Shown here in pieces: positions 8,739-18,384 of a stretch of 64,000 bases of DNA (position 1 is the stretch's first letter; every line of letters begins with the position of its first letter). This stretch comes from JAWSVE01 sp033852115 (GTDB lineage: Bacteria > Pseudomonadota > Gammaproteobacteria > Pseudomonadales > Cellvibrionaceae). The stretch is taken from the NCBI GenBank assembly GCA_033852115.1, contig JAWSVE010000005.1, positions 6,139-70,138 on the forward strand. The letters run 5' to 3'. The notes under the pieces are model-generated. The model had not been told where the DNA came from. It did no database searches and saw nothing but the letters and a program-made list of their open reading frames with translations. A program made the position numbers and the translations under genes.

Positions 8739-10760
8739 ATGCCTGATCGTCGCGACATTTTGGTCACTAACGCCCTACCCTACGCCAATGGCCCAATCCA
8801 TCTTGGGCATTTGGTTGGCTATATCCAAGCCGACATTTGGGTGCGATTTCAGCGCATGCGTGGCAATCACGTGACCTACGTGTGTGCCGACGACGCCCAC
8901 GGGACCGCTATCATGCTCAAAGCTGAGCAACTTGGTATCACGCCGGAGGAGCAAATCGCTCGTATTAAAGAAGAGCACGAGAAAGATTTTTCCGATTTTC
9001 GCGTAGCGTTCGATAACTTCCACACGACCCACTCGGATGAAAACCGCGAGTTAGCCGGATTATTTTACGAGCGTCTGCTGGCTAATGGCCATATTAGCGA
9101 GCGAGTTATCACACAAGCCTATGATGAAGAGAAAAACATCTTCCTCTCGGACCGCTATATCAAAGGAACCTGCCCGCGTTGTAAAGCGGAAGACCAATAC
9201 GGCGATAACTGCGAAGTCTGCAGCGCAACTTATACACCCGATGAGCTTATCGACCCACGTTCGGTATTGTCGGGTAGCACGCCGGTAAAAAAAGAGTCGA
9301 CGCATTTTTTCCTGACCCTGGGTGAATTTACCGATTATCTAAAAGACTGGACTCGCGCCGGACACCTTCCCAGTGAAGTTGCCAACAAGCTTGCCGAATG
9401 GTTAGAGGAAGGGTTGCAGGAATGGGATATTTCCCGCGATGCACCTTACTTTGGCTTCGAAATTCCCGGCCAGCCTGGAAAGTATTTTTATGTTTGGCTC
9501 GATGCCCCCATTGGCTACATTGCTAGTTACAAGAATTACTGCGACCGCAACAACATTGATTGGCAGGAAGCGTGGAAACCCGGTTCAAAAACTGAACTCT
9601 TTCATTTTATTGGCAAGGACATCATCAATTTCCACGCCTTATTCTGGCCATGCATGTTGACCTCTGCCGGGTTCCGCACACCAGACACCATCGCTGTAAA
9701 CGGTTTCCTTACAGTGAATGGCGCCAAAATGTCGAAGTCCCGCGGGACATTTATTGACGCACGAACCTATTTAAATCATCTCGACCCAGAGTATCTGCGT
9801 TACTACTATGCCGCGAAACTCTCAAACGGTGTAGATGATCTCGATCTCAACCTTGACGATTTCACACAGCGCGTTAATTCCGACTTGGTTAACAAGGTCA
9901 TCAATATTGCGAGCCGTTCTGCGAAGTTTGTTGAAAAAACCGGCGGCAAATTATCGACTGAAATCGAAGATCCCGAACTTTGGGCAAAGTTCACTGAAGC
10001 CAGCGAACGTATTGCTGCGCTTTATGATAGTCGCGACTTCAGTAAAGCCATGCGCGAAATTATGACCCTCGCTGATTTGGCCAACGAGTACGTCTCGCGT
10101 AAAGAGCCATGGGCGATGATTAAAACAGAAGGTAGCGAAGCAGACGTTAATGCGGTCTGTTCATTGGCGGTTAACATGTTCCGTGTGTTAGTGACCTATC
10201 TCAAGCCAGTGTTGCCGACATTGGCAGAAAAGTCAGAAGCCTTCCTTGGTTGTGAGCTAACCTGGCAAGAAGCGCCTATTTACATTGGCGACGAAGAGAT
10301 CAATAAGTTCAAACCATTGATGTCTAGAATCGACAAAGAGAAAGTTGAAAAAATGGTAGAAGACAGCAAAGAAACCATCGCAGCGGCGACAGCGCCGAAA
10401 GTCACCGGCCCGCTAGCCGATGAACCTCTCGCCGATGAGATCACTTTTAACGATTTCGCCAAGGTGGATTTGCGCGTAGCGAAAATTGCCAAGGCTGAGC
10501 ATGTCGAAGGGGCGGATAAATTGTTACGCCTCACCTTGGATTTGGGTGGCGAGCAACGTAACGTGTTTGCCGGGATTAAAAGCGCCTATAAACCCGAAGA
10601 CCTAGAAGGAAAACTAACGGTAATGGTTGCCAACCTAGCGCCACGTAAAATGAAGTTTGGTATGTCCGAAGGCATGGTGCTGGCAGCGGGGCCGGGTGGA
10701 AAAGAAATTTATATTCTCAATCCTGATGACGGTGCGCAGCCCGGCATGCGCATCATGTAA
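8739..10760 (+). CDS. metG: methionyl-tRNA synthetase
   Basis: A 673-residue class I synthetase charging elongator and initiator tRNA-Met. The HIGH box is HLGH at residues 21-24 and the KMSKS loop is at 330-334. Four zinc-ligand cysteines (145, 148, 158, 161) lie in the insertion between them. The C-terminal 110 residues form the EMAP-like tRNA-binding domain that gives the long dimeric form (FNDFAKVDLRVAKI start). The length is normal for the dimeric type. Sixteen bases separate it from rsxA, so it may read into the Rsx operon. Confidence 0.98.
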   Translation: MPDRRDILVTNALPYANGPIHLGHLVGYIQADIWVRFQRMRGNHVTYVCADDAHGTAIMLKAEQLGITPEEQIARIKEEHEKDFSDFRVAFDNFHTTHSDENRELAGLFYERLLANGHISERVITQAYDEEKNIFLSDRYIKGTCPRCKAEDQYGDNCEVCSATYTPDELIDPRSVLSGSTPVKKESTHFFLTLGEFTDYLKDWTRAGHLPSEVANKLAEWLEEGLQEWDISRDAPYFGFEIPGQPGKYFYVWLDAPIGYIASYKNYCDRNNIDWQEAWKPGSKTELFHFIGKDIINFHALFWPCMLTSAGFRTPDTIAVNGFLTVNGAKMSKSRGTFIDARTYLNHLDPEYLRYYYAAKLSNGVDDLDLNLDDFTQRVNSDLVNKVINIASRSAKFVEKTGGKLSTEIEDPELWAKFTEASERIAALYDSRDFSKAMREIMTLADLANEYVSRKEPWAMIKTEGSEADVNAVCSLAVNMFRVLVTYLKPVLPTLAEKSEAFLGCELTWQEAPIYIGDEEINKFKPLMSRIDKEKVEKMVEDSKETIAAATAPKVTGPLADEPLADEITFNDFAKVDLRVAKIAKAEHVEGADKLLRLTLDLGGEQRNVFAGIKSAYKPEDLEGKLTVMVANLAPRKMKFGMSEGMVLAAGPGGKEIYILNPDDGAQPGMRIM

Positions 10761-10776
10761 CGGCGAGAAGTAATTA

Positions 10777-11352
10777 ATGACTGATTTTGCAATCATCCTC
10801 ATTGGCGCCATCCTAGTGAACAACTTTGTGCTAGTTCAGTTCCTAGGTTTATGCCCATTCATGGGGGTATCGAATAAGCTGGAAAGTGCCATTGGTATGG
10901 CCGCTGCCACAACGTTTGTTCTTACACTCGCTTCCATTTGTAGCTGGATTGTACGGGCCTGGGTATTAGTCCCACTCGATATTGAATACCTGCGCACCAT
11001 TTCTTTTATATTGGTTATCGCCGTGGTTGTACAGTTCACAAAAATGTTTATCGATAAAACCAGCCCGCTACTGGCCCGAGTCCTGGGTGTATTTTTACCC
11101 TTAATCACAACAAACTGTGCAGTGCTCGGCGTCGCGTTGCAAAATACGACCAAGTCCCATACGTTTATCGAATCGACGTTCTATGGGCTTGGTGCTGGCG
11201 TCGGCTTTTCACTAGTATTGATTTTATTTTCCGCAATGCGTGAACGTCTCGCTTTCGCTGACGTCCCCGCACCATTCAAGGGTGCGGCCATCGGTATGAT
11301 CACCGCAGGTTTAATGTCACTCGCATTTATGGGTTTTGGTGGTTTGATTTAA
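10777..11352 (+). CDS. rsxA: Rsx/Rnf electron transport complex subunit A
   Basis: A 191-residue integral membrane protein with about six hydrophobic segments. It is one of the two NqrD/NqrE-like subunits of the Rsx (Rnf) ion-pumping NADH:ferredoxin oxidoreductase. The conserved LGLCPFMGVS near the first helix and VTLxTNC-type cysteine (LITTNCAVLG) mark the family, where paired cysteines of RsxA and RsxE hold an intramembrane iron centre. It is the first gene of rsxABCDGE, with 3 bases to rsxB. Confidence 0.97.
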   Translation: MTDFAIILIGAILVNNFVLVQFLGLCPFMGVSNKLESAIGMAAATTFVLTLASICSWIVRAWVLVPLDIEYLRTISFILVIAVVVQFTKMFIDKTSPLLARVLGVFLPLITTNCAVLGVALQNTTKSHTFIESTFYGLGAGVGFSLVLILFSAMRERLAFADVPAPFKGAAIGMITAGLMSLAFMGFGGLI

Positions 11353-11355
11353 ACG

Positions 11356-11991
11356 ATGGACTGGTTATCTGAATTTATTCTTCAACGTTCTGTTGCTGAG
11401 GCCGTGTTAGCTTTGGTGGGCCTCGCGTTATTGTTTGGTGCAATTTTGGGTTACGCTGCTGTCGCATTTAAAGTCGAAGCGGATCCAATCGTCGACCAAA
11501 TCGACGCCATTTTACCGCAAACACAGTGCGGGCAATGCGGCCATCCTGGCTGCCGCCCCTATGCTGAAGCCATCGCAGGTGGCGAAGCCATTAATAAATG
11601 CCCTCCTGGCGGACAAGGTACAATTAATTCCCTTGCGCAATTATTGGGAGTCGAAGCACCGTCTCTCGATGAAGAGCACGGCGAAGAGTCAGATACTCGT
11701 AAAGTCGCTTTTATTCGCGAAGATGAGTGCATCGGCTGTACCAAGTGTATTCAGGCCTGCCCAGTTGACGCCATCCTCGGTGCCGCCCAACAAATGCACA
11801 CAGTAATCGCCGATGAATGCACTGGCTGCGACTTGTGCGTCGAGCCGTGTCCTGTTGACTGCATCGATATGTTGCCAGTGGATTCCGGTGTAGCCGACTG
11901 GCATTGGCAGCTCCCCTCGCAAAATCATCTCGGTTCCCGAGACAATATTATTGCAACTGACGCCTCTGAAAAGTCGGAGGCTGCGGCATGA
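11356..11991 (+). CDS. rsxB: Rsx/Rnf complex ferredoxin-like subunit B
   Basis: A 211-residue polyferredoxin anchored by one N-terminal helix (about residues 12-34). Three Fe-S motifs are complete: the N-terminal Cys58/61/66/82 cluster site, then two ferredoxin-type 4Fe-4S sites (Cys125/128/131/135 and Cys155/158/161/165). It carries electrons between RsxC and the membrane subunits on the cytoplasmic side. The acidic and polar tail of about 25 residues is a little longer than in E. coli. Its stop overlaps the rsxC start by four bases. Confidence 0.97.
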   Translation: MDWLSEFILQRSVAEAVLALVGLALLFGAILGYAAVAFKVEADPIVDQIDAILPQTQCGQCGHPGCRPYAEAIAGGEAINKCPPGGQGTINSLAQLLGVEAPSLDEEHGEESDTRKVAFIREDECIGCTKCIQACPVDAILGAAQQMHTVIADECTGCDLCVEPCPVDCIDMLPVDSGVADWHWQLPSQNHLGSRDNIIATDASEKSEAAA

Positions 11992-14327
11992 GACAAATTT
12001 GGCCTACACCGGGTGGCGTTCACCCGCCCGAAAATAAAACTCAATCACTTGGTTTACCCATCGCCCAGTGTCCTCTGCCACCGCAGGTTATTTTGCCGGT
12101 TTCGCAGCATTTAGGTGCACCCGCCGACCCTATCGTATCCGTTGGCGACAAAGTACTAAAAGGCCAACTGGTCGCCGAAGCGCCACAACAAGTCAGTGCC
12201 AACATCCACGCATCGACCAGTGGCACGGTGGTCGCTATTGAAGAACGACCTCTGCCTCACCCGTCAGGCCTTTCGGGCTTATCTATCGTCATTGAAGCGG
12301 ATGGCAAAGACGAGTGGTGCGAATTACAACCGATTGAAGATTATTCCCGCAGTGGTCCGACTGAGTTAATACAAAAAATTCAAGCCGCTGGTGTCGTAGG
12401 TATGGGAGGGGCAGGTTTTCCCGCCGCGGTGAAACTTGCATCACGAACCCCGATTACGACGCTCATTATCAACGGCACCGAGTGCGAGCCCTATATCACC
12501 TCGGATGATATTTTGATGCGCACCTACGCCGAAGAATTAGTCGAGGCAATTCGCTTACTCGACTATTTATTAAATGGCCCGCAGGAAGTTCTTATTGCCA
12601 TAGAAAGCAATAAGCCAGAAGCCATTGAAAAAATGACCGCGGCGATTGCTACTCTTAATGATCCGCGTTACGAAGTAGTCACCCTTCCCGCTAAATATCC
12701 CAACGGCGGAGAAAAACAGCTGGTACAAATGCTAACGGGTAAAGAGGTGCCCAGTGGTAAAATTCCGGCCGCGCTGGGCGTTGTATGCCAAAATGTGGCG
12801 ACCGCTCTCGCGGCCTACCGCGCGGTCACTAAGGGCGAACCGTTAATATCACGAATAACCACCATCACAGGGAATGCTTTTTCCGAACAACGCAACCTTG
12901 AAGTGCTAGTCGGCACGCCGATTAGTTTTATTCTTCAGCAACAAGGTTATAGCAAGGACACAGCATCGCGCCTTGTCATGGGCGGCCCAATGATGGGCTT
13001 TACGCTACTCAGCGAAGAATGCCCGGTTATTAAAACCACTAACTGTTTACTGGCACCAACACAGGAAGAAGCACCGGCTAATGGACCAGAGCAAGCCTGC
13101 ATTCGGTGTGGCATGTGTGCGGAAGCTTGTCCCGCGAGCTTGCTACCACAACAACTGTATTGGTATTCACGGGCGCAAGACGAAGACAAGCTCAAAGCAT
13201 ACAACCTGTTTGACTGTATTGAGTGCGGCGCCTGCTCCTATGTGTGCCCCAGTCAGATTCCGCTTGTGCAGTACTATCGCGCGGCGAAAGGGGAAATTCG
13301 TCAACACGAAATAGAAAAGAAGCATTCAGAAAAGGCGCGAGAGCGCTTTGAGTTTCATAAAGAACGCATCGAGGCTGAAAAAGCGGCGCGAGCAAAAGCC
13401 CGCGAAGAAGCAGCGGCAAAAGCCAAACTCCGTGCAGAAGAGAAGAAAAAAGCGGAAGAAGCAAAGCTTGCACAAGCAAACTCGCAAGCCACAGACAGTG
13501 ACACGACACCAAGCGAAGCAGAAGCCAAGAAAAATCTAGTGGCCGATATCATTGCTGGCGCAAAGAAAGCGCAAGATGACCCTGCTCGTTTGGCTCGCAA
13601 TATTACGAGCACCGAAGACCGCTTGAAAAAGCTACAAGCCAAGGTTGAGGAACTCGAGCAATCAGCACCAGACCAGGCTGAAGCTATTCGGGCTCGAATA
13701 AAAGAAACCGAAGTTAAATTAAAGTCGTTACAAGATAAACAAGCCACATTAGGCAATAGCGAAGAAAAACAAGTTGATGCGACTCTCCAAGCTGAGAGCA
13801 ATAGTCAGTCCGATATTACTCTCCAGGCAGAAAAAGCCGTTGAAAAAATGGAGATGTCTGCCAACCAAAAGGTACAGCGCGAGTTAGACACGCTAAAGAG
13901 AAAGTTAGCCAAAATAACCGAGCAACTCGCTAGCACAGATGAGGCGGATAGTGACACGCGCAGCGCGCTCGAGCTATCGGAAAAGATGTTGAAAGAGAAG
14001 TTGCGTAAAGCCGAAGCGGCCGCCAACAGCCCGGCCTCAAGCAAAGCGGACGCAAAGCGAACGTTGAGTGGCGATGAACAATCTGCTGTAGGCGATGCAA
14101 TCACCCGTTCGATGGAACGGGCAATGCAGAAACAATCTGTCGATGTCGAAGAATTGCGACAAAAAATACAGACCCTCGAAGCAAGAATTGAAGCAACACA
14201 AGAACGCATCGCTGCAACCGATGATGCAACCACCAAGGATGCGCTCCGAAAAGGCTTAGTCAGTATGCAGACTAAATTGGAAAAAACGCAGGCGCTGTAT
14301 GATATGGCCGAGCAATCGTCGGAATAG
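11988..14327 (+). CDS. rsxC: Rsx/Rnf complex NADH-oxidising subunit C
   Basis: A 779-residue peripheral subunit that takes electrons from NADH. A glycine-rich GMGGAGFPAAVK stretch near 137 forms the flavin/nucleotide site. Two 4Fe-4S motifs follow (Cys371/374/377/381 and Cys410/413/416/420). From about residue 435 to the end the protein becomes a long Ala/Lys/Glu-rich coiled coil of some 340 residues, a known but length-variable feature of gammaproteobacterial RsxC. It overlaps rsxB by 4 bases. rsxD follows within 15 bases. Confidence 0.97.
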   Translation: MRQIWPTPGGVHPPENKTQSLGLPIAQCPLPPQVILPVSQHLGAPADPIVSVGDKVLKGQLVAEAPQQVSANIHASTSGTVVAIEERPLPHPSGLSGLSIVIEADGKDEWCELQPIEDYSRSGPTELIQKIQAAGVVGMGGAGFPAAVKLASRTPITTLIINGTECEPYITSDDILMRTYAEELVEAIRLLDYLLNGPQEVLIAIESNKPEAIEKMTAAIATLNDPRYEVVTLPAKYPNGGEKQLVQMLTGKEVPSGKIPAALGVVCQNVATALAAYRAVTKGEPLISRITTITGNAFSEQRNLEVLVGTPISFILQQQGYSKDTASRLVMGGPMMGFTLLSEECPVIKTTNCLLAPTQEEAPANGPEQACIRCGMCAEACPASLLPQQLYWYSRAQDEDKLKAYNLFDCIECGACSYVCPSQIPLVQYYRAAKGEIRQHEIEKKHSEKARERFEFHKERIEAEKAARAKAREEAAAKAKLRAEEKKKAEEAKLAQANSQATDSDTTPSEAEAKKNLVADIIAGAKKAQDDPARLARNITSTEDRLKKLQAKVEELEQSAPDQAEAIRARIKETEVKLKSLQDKQATLGNSEEKQVDATLQAESNSQSDITLQAEKAVEKMEMSANQKVQRELDTLKRKLAKITEQLASTDEADSDTRSALELSEKMLKEKLRKAEAAANSPASSKADAKRTLSGDEQSAVGDAITRSMERAMQKQSVDVEELRQKIQTLEARIEATQERIAATDDATTKDALRKGLVSMQTKLEKTQALYDMAEQSSE

Positions 14328-14341
14328 TGAGCGAAAAAAAC

Positions 14342-15400
14342 ATGAGTTTACCGCAAATAACATCGCCCCATTCGCACAGCCAAAATTCGACAAGCAACGT
14401 CATGCGTACTGTGTTGATAGCAACAATACCCGGTATCGTCGCGCTTACCCATTTCTTTGGCCCCGGCACACTCTATAACCTTATCATTGCGTGCAGCACC
14501 GCCCTTGCCTGTGAAGCGGCGATCTTGCACTTACGTAACCGCCCAATTGCATTTTACCTCAACGATTTTAGTGCGCTTGTTACAGCCGTTTTATTGGGCA
14601 TCGCCTTACCACCCTACTGCCCTTGGTGGCTTGTCGTAGTCGGCACCGGCAGCGCTATCATACTGGCGAAACATTTATATGGCGGTATGGGGTTCAACCC
14701 TTTTAATCCAGCCATGGTCGGTTACGTAATTGTCATTATTAGTTTCCCAGTTGAAATGACCACTTGGGCAACCCCACGAGGAATATTGGCTGAAGGGCAA
14801 GAATTATTGGGGCCACTGAGTGCACTCGGCCATATTTTTTCGGATGCCTCAATCGACGCTTATAGCGGCGCTACACCTCTCGACCTGTTCAAACACCAAG
14901 ACGGTTTAACGCTACAACAGATTTACAGCGAACAACCCATTTTCGCCGAGGCGCGCTGGGCTGCGGTTGGCTGGGAATGGGTAAACCTCGGTTTTCTGGT
15001 TGGTGGGGCATATTTGCTCTATAGAAAAATATTTACTTGGCATGCTCCGGTAAGCATGCTGGTTGCTTTAGCGGTTATGGCCATTTTATTTTATGATAAT
15101 GGCAGTTCCCAAAGCGGCGGCTCTCCCATTTTTCATTTGTTGTCCGGCGGCACAATGCTCGGCGCTTTCTTTATTGTCACAGACCCAGTCACGGGTGCCA
15201 CAAGTCGCTTAGGAAAAATTATTTTTGGTGCAGGAACCGGTATCGTCATTTATGTCATCCGCACCTGGGGCAATTACCCGGATGCAGTGGCATTTGCCGT
15301 GTTGTTGATGAACTTTGCAGCCCCCTTCCTTGACTACTACACCACGCCTCGTAGCTATGGCCATGAAAAACGCCGCGTCATCATCAAGGACTCGGAGTAA
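14342..15400 (+). CDS. rsxD: Rsx/Rnf complex flavin subunit D
   Basis: A 352-residue NqrB-like membrane subunit. I chose the ATG at 14342 (MSLPQITSPH), which matches the family N-terminus. A GTG at 14327 overlapping the rsxC stop would add five residues and cannot be excluded. The SGAT motif at residues 175-178 carries the threonine (Thr178) that binds FMN through a phosphoester bond in this family. Several hydrophobic helices flank it. The substrate is the electron pair passing through the membrane arm coupled to ion translocation. Confidence 0.95.
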   Translation: MSLPQITSPHSHSQNSTSNVMRTVLIATIPGIVALTHFFGPGTLYNLIIACSTALACEAAILHLRNRPIAFYLNDFSALVTAVLLGIALPPYCPWWLVVVGTGSAIILAKHLYGGMGFNPFNPAMVGYVIVIISFPVEMTTWATPRGILAEGQELLGPLSALGHIFSDASIDAYSGATPLDLFKHQDGLTLQQIYSEQPIFAEARWAAVGWEWVNLGFLVGGAYLLYRKIFTWHAPVSMLVALAVMAILFYDNGSSQSGGSPIFHLLSGGTMLGAFFIVTDPVTGATSRLGKIIFGAGTGIVIYVIRTWGNYPDAVAFAVLLMNFAAPFLDYYTTPRSYGHEKRRVIIKDSE

Positions 15401-15406
15401 TTCATA

Positions 15407-16066
15407 ATGCTAAAAAATTCTATCGGTTTTAATAGCGTACTCTTGGCGATTTTTGCTTTCGTCACCGCGGGTGTTGTGGCAGTGACCTATCAATCCACTA
15501 AAGATCGTATCAGTGATGCGAAATTAAGGGCCGCTCAAGCCGCTCTTTTTGAAATCATTCCTAAAGAAGATCACGACAACGATTTGTTCAGCGATACGGT
15601 CCCGATCCCTGAAGACTACCGAGAGTTTATGGGCCTCACCGCCAGTGAAGATCTGGATAAACAAATGCATATCGCTCGGCGCCAAGGCGAACCCTTTGCC
15701 GCTATTATTCCAACAGTGGCACCCGATGGGTATAGCGGGCCAATAAAGATGATTATTGGTGTGTATAAGGATGGCTCTATCGCTGGCGTTCGCGTTACCG
15801 ATCACAATGAAACGCCAGGACTTGGTGACTACGTCGATGTTCGAAAAAGTAATTGGGTACTCTCCTTTAATGGGAAAACACTCGGTTCGCGCTTTGACGA
15901 AAAAACAAACATTAAGCATCCAGATGGGTCAGAAGAAGAGTTTGACCAATTAACCGGCGCAACCATTACTCGCACCGCCGTGACACGACAGATTAAAAAG
16001 ACCTTGTCGTTTTTTAATATCGCAGACCCACTAACCCCCAAAGAACATAATGAGGTGACTCCATGA
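15407..16066 (+). CDS. rsxG: Rsx/Rnf complex periplasmic flavoprotein subunit G
   Basis: A 219-residue NqrC-like protein with one N-terminal membrane helix (about residues 10-27) and a periplasmic FMN-binding domain. The LTGAT motif ends at Thr186, the expected covalent FMN site. The length is close to the E. coli protein. The gene lies 6 bases after rsxD and overlaps rsxE by 4 bases. Confidence 0.96.
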   Translation: MLKNSIGFNSVLLAIFAFVTAGVVAVTYQSTKDRISDAKLRAAQAALFEIIPKEDHDNDLFSDTVPIPEDYREFMGLTASEDLDKQMHIARRQGEPFAAIIPTVAPDGYSGPIKMIIGVYKDGSIAGVRVTDHNETPGLGDYVDVRKSNWVLSFNGKTLGSRFDEKTNIKHPDGSEEEFDQLTGATITRTAVTRQIKKTLSFFNIADPLTPKEHNEVTP

Positions 16067-16794
16067 GTGAAGAGACTATGGACACCAGCGTCGACTATAA
16101 AGAAATAAGCCTCAATGGCCTCTGGAACAACAATCCGGCATTAACCCAGTTGCTGGGCCTGTGTCCTCTTTTAGCCGTCACAGGCTCGGTGGTTAACGCG
16201 CTGGGTTTAGGCATCGCCACGATGGCTGTCTTAGTAGGCTCTAACCTTGCTGTTTCTTTGATTCGTCATCGTGTCAGTGACGCTGTGCGCTTACCGGCAT
16301 TTGTCATGATTATCGCGAGCTTCACCACCTGTACAGAATTATTGATGCAAGCTTTCACATACGAGCTCTATCAAATTTTGGGGATTTTTATCCCTCTCAT
16401 CGTTACCAACTGTGCGATTCTTGGTCGTGCCGACGCTTTTGCAAGCCGCAATCCGGTCATTCCTTCGATCGTCGATGGATTCATGATGGGGTTAGGGTTT
16501 TGCGTGGTACTTGTCGCGATTGGCGCAATACGTGAGATCCTTGGCGCGGGGACTTTATTTTCCAATATGCGTTTATTGTTCGGCGATGTTGCCACCAACT
16601 GGAAATTCACACTGGTGGATGACTATCGAGGGTTTTTAGTGGCCGTCCTACCTCCCGGCGCATTTCTAGCGGCCGGTTTTTTAATCGCTGGCAAGAATTG
16701 GATAGATTCTGAGATAAAACGTAAAGCCGAGTTACAAAAGCAACCCGTTGTAAAAGGCAGCAAACGTGTTAAAACCACATCGGTGATTGGATAA
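16063..16794 (+). CDS. rsxE: Rsx/Rnf complex subunit E
   Basis: A 243-residue membrane protein, paralogous to RsxA, with about six helices. It shows the mirrored LGLCPLLAVTGS and IVTNCAILGRA blocks whose cysteines pair with RsxA. It is the last gene of the operon and is followed after a few bases by a bidirectional terminator shared with der. The Rsx complex pumps ions and, in enterobacteria, keeps SoxR reduced. I see no soxR here, so that role is only known from elsewhere. Confidence 0.97.
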   Translation: MSEETMDTSVDYKEISLNGLWNNNPALTQLLGLCPLLAVTGSVVNALGLGIATMAVLVGSNLAVSLIRHRVSDAVRLPAFVMIIASFTTCTELLMQAFTYELYQILGIFIPLIVTNCAILGRADAFASRNPVIPSIVDGFMMGLGFCVVLVAIGAIREILGAGTLFSNMRLLFGDVATNWKFTLVDDYRGFLVAVLPPGAFLAAGFLIAGKNWIDSEIKRKAELQKQPVVKGSKRVKTTSVIG

Positions 16795-16801
16795 AAGCAA
16801 A

Positions 16802-16829
16802 AAAAGAGAGCGTCTAAACGCTCTCTTTT
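16802..16829. terminator. bidirectional terminator between rsxE and der
   Basis: A perfect 11-bp stem (16802-16812 with 16819-16829), a 6-base loop, and A/T ends on both sides. It serves the convergent rsxE and der transcripts. Confidence 0.92.
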
Positions 16830-16855
16830 CAAACTAACCTGTACTGCTAAGGGTT

Positions 16856-18268
16856 TTATTTCTTCTTGGCACGTTTGCTCGACTTCTTCACGTGCTGCAT
16901 CAAACGTTTTTTCTTAGCCTGTTGACGGGCGGTTAACTGATTCTTTCTTCCCGCATAGGGGTTTTCCGACGACTTAAACTGTACTCGAATAGGTGTGCCG
17001 TGCAATTGTAACGCACGACGAAACGTTTTTTCTAGATAACGCACGTAGTGGTCTGGCACTTCCTCGGTCTGGTTACCGTGAATGACAATAATCGGTGGAT
17101 TGTGACCACCGACGTGGGCGTAGCGTAGTTTGATACGGCGACCACGCACCATCGGTGGCTGATGGGAGGCTACAGCATCTTCAAGAATTTTCGTGAGCTG
17201 GTTGGTATTTAGCTGATGTGTTGCAGAACGATACGCATGCTTTATTGATTTATACAGATGCCCAACACCCGTACCGTGTAAAGCCGATATAAAGTGTATG
17301 TCAGCAAAATCAACAAATCTCAGGCGACGATCTAGTTCTCGACGAATATCATTTTTTTGATCTTCTTCTAAACCATCCCATTTATTAATTGCCACAACTA
17401 ACGCGCGACCGGCATCAATAACACTACCCATCAAGTGCAGATCTTGTTCCACCAAGCCTTCGCTGGCATCAATCAACAAAATAACAACGTTAGCGTCTTC
17501 AATGGCTTGCAAGGTTTTGACAATTGAAAACTTCTCTACGGTCAGCTTTACATTTTTTCGCTTACGAATACCGGCCGTGTCAATAATCGTATACGGCTCA
17601 CCGTGACGTTCATAATTGATGTAAACACTGTCGCGTGTGGTGCCAGGCATATCGTATACCACCACGCGATCTTCCCCCAACATGCGATTGACCAGCGTCG
17701 ATTTACCAACATTCGGTCGACCGACTACGGCAATTTTGATTCCCGTTGGCTCATCAGTAACGTCTTCCTCCTCACTTTCCGGTAGCGAATCCACTACCTC
17801 TTGCAACATGGTTTTTACACCACGACCGTGTGTTGCAGTAATTGGGTAAACCTCACCCAACCCTAACTCATAGAACGGTGCCACCGCCAAGTCGTGATTA
17901 AGGCCATCCATTTTATTGGCAATGAGAAAGGTTTTCTTGCCTTGAACGCGGAGATGATTGGCAATAATTTCATCAGCAGCGGTCAATCCATCTCGGCAAT
18001 CCACTAAAAACAAAACAATATCGGCTTCGTCGATTGCGGCTTTGGATTGGCCAGCCATCAGCTCATCAATCCCTTCCTCATCACCACTAATACCTCCGGT
18101 ATCAATCGCGATAAAGCGGTGGCCGTGAGCTTCCACTTCGCCATACTTGCGATCGCGCGTTAAGCCGGCGTAATTTGCCACCAAGGCATCGCGTGTTTTG
18201 GTTAATCGATTAAACAGCGTTGATTTACCTACGTTAGGTCGGCCAACCAAAGCGATGACAGGAAGCAT
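16856..18268 (-). CDS. der: ribosome assembly GTPase Der (EngA)
   Basis: A 470-residue double GTPase needed for 50S subunit maturation. Each G domain has its own P-loop (GRPNVGKST at 9-17 and at 183-191) and NKxD motif (NKMD at 118-121, NKWD later). An acidic linker at about 160-175 separates them. A KH-like domain follows, and the last 30 residues are Lys/Arg rich, as expected for rRNA contact. It is the promoter-distal gene of the ispG-to-der block, 116 bases after bamB. Confidence 0.98.
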   Translation of the reverse strand: MLPVIALVGRPNVGKSTLFNRLTKTRDALVANYAGLTRDRKYGEVEAHGHRFIAIDTGGISGDEEGIDELMAGQSKAAIDEADIVLFLVDCRDGLTAADEIIANHLRVQGKKTFLIANKMDGLNHDLAVAPFYELGLGEVYPITATHGRGVKTMLQEVVDSLPESEEEDVTDEPTGIKIAVVGRPNVGKSTLVNRMLGEDRVVVYDMPGTTRDSVYINYERHGEPYTIIDTAGIRKRKNVKLTVEKFSIVKTLQAIEDANVVILLIDASEGLVEQDLHLMGSVIDAGRALVVAINKWDGLEEDQKNDIRRELDRRLRFVDFADIHFISALHGTGVGHLYKSIKHAYRSATHQLNTNQLTKILEDAVASHQPPMVRGRRIKLRYAHVGGHNPPIIVIHGNQTEEVPDHYVRYLEKTFRRALQLHGTPIRVQFKSSENPYAGRKNQLTARQQAKKKRLMQHVKKSSKRAKKK

Positions 18269-18384
18269 GTGAAGATCTCTATTTATCCAAACAGCTGTTT
18301 ACTAACGTAACTATCTGGAAGATAAAACTAAGAATACTCACAGCCGCTGACGGCAGCTGCGAGCACAATGAAATGAAGATTAAT